Assembly: GCF_020075705.1 (NCBI RefSeq)
Contig: NZ_JAIQUM010000010.1
Coordinates: 1-64,000, forward strand
DNA from: Metabacillus rhizolycopersici
GTDB taxonomy: Bacteria; Bacillota; Bacilli; Bacillales; Bacillaceae
DNA: 64,000 nt
Direction: 5' to 3'
Part shown: positions 62,949 through 64,000 of the stretch, in pieces
Position numbering within the stretch: the stretch's first letter is position 1
Layout: every line of letters starts with the position of its first letter
Made by a program: the position numbers and the translations under genes
The notes under the pieces: model-generated
What the model was told of the DNA's origin: nothing
Database searches by the model: none
What the model saw: the letters and a program-made list of their open reading frames with translations, nothing else

Positions 62949-63035
62949 CTATATAAACCAGTTTTTGAATTGACCACTCTTTTTATCCTTAACGATTGCC
63001 CACTTCGTTTCACTAGAATATACGTTTTTACCCAT
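62949..63035 (-). pseudogene. IS3-family OrfA N-terminal remnant
   Basis: A 28-codon frame MGKNVYSSETKWAIVKDKKSG behind AGAGGTG, like the start of IS3/IS150-type OrfA helix-turn-helix proteins, ending in an early stop. Confidence 0.5.
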
Positions 63036-63214
63036 GCAAAAACACCTCTGAATTAGTGCCTTTATAAAGGGTACCATTTCGAAAGTGTTTTATATTGTCT
63101 CATTTCATTAGGTTAGTCTACACAAAAAAAGGATTTTATTCCCAAGAGCTTCCAGATGGTGGTTTATACCTTTATAAAACTTTGGATGTCTTGTAGTACA
63201 TAATGTACCAACGC

Positions 63215-63882
63215 TTACTTTTTATATGGAATATTTACTAATTGTGGTACTGTAACAAACTCATATCCCTCTTTTTGAAGTTCAGGGATAATTTGACGCA
63301 GTGATTCGATTGTATTCGTACGATCTGCATCCCATTCTCCCCCATCATGCATTAGGATAATCGCACCAGGATGTGTCTCTTTTATTACTTTGTTAGCTAT
63401 TTTTTCTGGTGGATCCTCTTGCCAATCCAAGGAATCAACAGTCCATAAGATCACATTAAATTCCTTTTTTGCTAAATACTCAACTAGCGCTTCATATAAG
63501 AAACCATATGGTGGACGAAATAACTTAGGGCGATACCCGATGATCTTATTAAGGGTTTCTTCCGTCTGGGAAATTTCGCGTTCAAGTGTTCCAATATCCG
63601 CTTCTTCAACTAAATTAGGATGCCAATAACTATGATTACCAATGATGTGGCCTTCTTTGTTTATGCGTTTAACGATGTCTGGATAAGCATTAGCTCTAGA
63701 TCCCATTAGAAAAAATGTTGCTGGAACATTGTATTGTTTTAGTACATCTAAAACTTGACCAGTAAATCGGGGATCAGGTCCATCGTCAAAGGTAAGCGCA
63801 ATTTTTTTAGCCGTAGATGGGCCATGTAAATTGACTTCAATCTTTCTTCCTAACTAAGTGGATCTTTTCTGTTAACAAACAT
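63215..63882 (-). pseudogene. Polysaccharide deacetylase (NodB domain), frameshifted near its start
   Basis: The NodB domain is complete: LTFDDGPDP (metal/base Asp), GNHSYWHPNL with H-x3-H, RPPYG, and ILMHDGG. The first ATG (63706) lies downstream of the DDGPD motif, so it cannot be the true start. The frame runs back to a TAG at 63856-63854. Shifting by one base at about 63850-63856 joins it to MFVNRKDPLS from ATG 63882. A single-base loss, or a sequencing error, is the simplest explanation. No signal peptide is visible. Confidence 0.75.
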
Positions 63883-64000
63883 ATTCTTTTTTACAGTTGG
63901 GTATACATAGTATAAAGATGCTTAAAGGAGAGGTTAGACATAGAAGTTTACCCGATACACCTAAGAAAAAAGCGCATCAATTACAAGGAAAAATCCTTTT

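Overview
The window looks like a chromosomal segment of a low-GC, spore-forming Bacillaceae (Bacillus, Neobacillus or Peribacillus type). The evidence is strong GGAGG-type ribosome binding sites with frequent TTG/GTG starts, a spore photoproduct lyase operon (splAB), an extra SigH-like sigma factor, a SpoIISA-type toxin, OdhAB, TreP/TreA/TreR and many Bacillus IS remnants. Species cannot be fixed from the sequence alone.

Region 1 (about 0.4-20.1 kb) is the most interesting. A sigma-54 activator stands before a canonical -24/-12 promoter and a long co-directional cluster. The cluster encodes what reads as a complete route from cyclohexanecarboxylate to central metabolism. AliA activates the acid to its CoA ester, and AliB makes the ring alkene. 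BadK hydrates it, BadH oxidises it, and BadI opens the ring to pimeloyl-CoA. Beta-oxidation genes (acyl-CoA dehydrogenase, 3-hydroxyacyl-CoA dehydrogenase, thiolase) follow, then EtfB, EtfA and a membrane ETF:quinone oxidoreductase that takes the electrons. The cluster ends with an acyl-CoA thioesterase, L-2-hydroxyglutarate oxidase (LhgO), a DUF3870 protein and glutarate hydroxylase (CsiD/GlaH). No glutaryl-CoA dehydrogenase is obvious. This suggests that glutaryl-CoA is hydrolysed to glutarate and oxidised to 2-oxoglutarate. The csiD gene has its own promoter and a structured leader ending in an intrinsic terminator, a candidate riboswitch or attenuator.

Region 2 (20.1-31.4 kb) is an accessory zone. 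It holds IS1182-like and IS4-like remnants, a decapitated RraB-like gene, an SMI1/KNR4-DUF4241 fusion (orphan immunity type), splAB, two tandem diverged uvsE genes, stress proteins, and a decayed RraA/MFS/four-carbon-sugar-kinase locus.

Region 3 (31.8-45 kb) carries a LysR regulator divergent from odhA-odhB (2-oxoglutarate dehydrogenase E1/E2), a paralogue of the cluster thioesterase, a CitMHS remnant, AlkD-like, VOC, GNAT and methyltransferase genes, a SpoIISA-type toxin with a small antitoxin candidate, and a VanZ protein.

Region 4 (45-55.3 kb) contains a complete Tn3-family transposon (46735-55293) with 38-bp inverted repeats and a 5-bp TTATT target duplication. It carries tnpR, tnpA, a DMT exporter and an XRE-cupin regulator. 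Nested inside is a second, non-autonomous Tn3-type element (48084-50348) with different 38-bp ends and its own TTTTA duplication, carrying a DapA-family lyase/aldolase and a PhzF isomerase.

Region 5 (55.3-64 kb) has the trehalose operon treP-treA-treR with two operators. It also has a truncated SLT/NlpC gene cut at a degenerate Tn3-type end, an aldehyde dehydrogenase remnant, a SigH paralogue, IS4 and IS3 remnants, and a frameshifted polysaccharide deacetylase.
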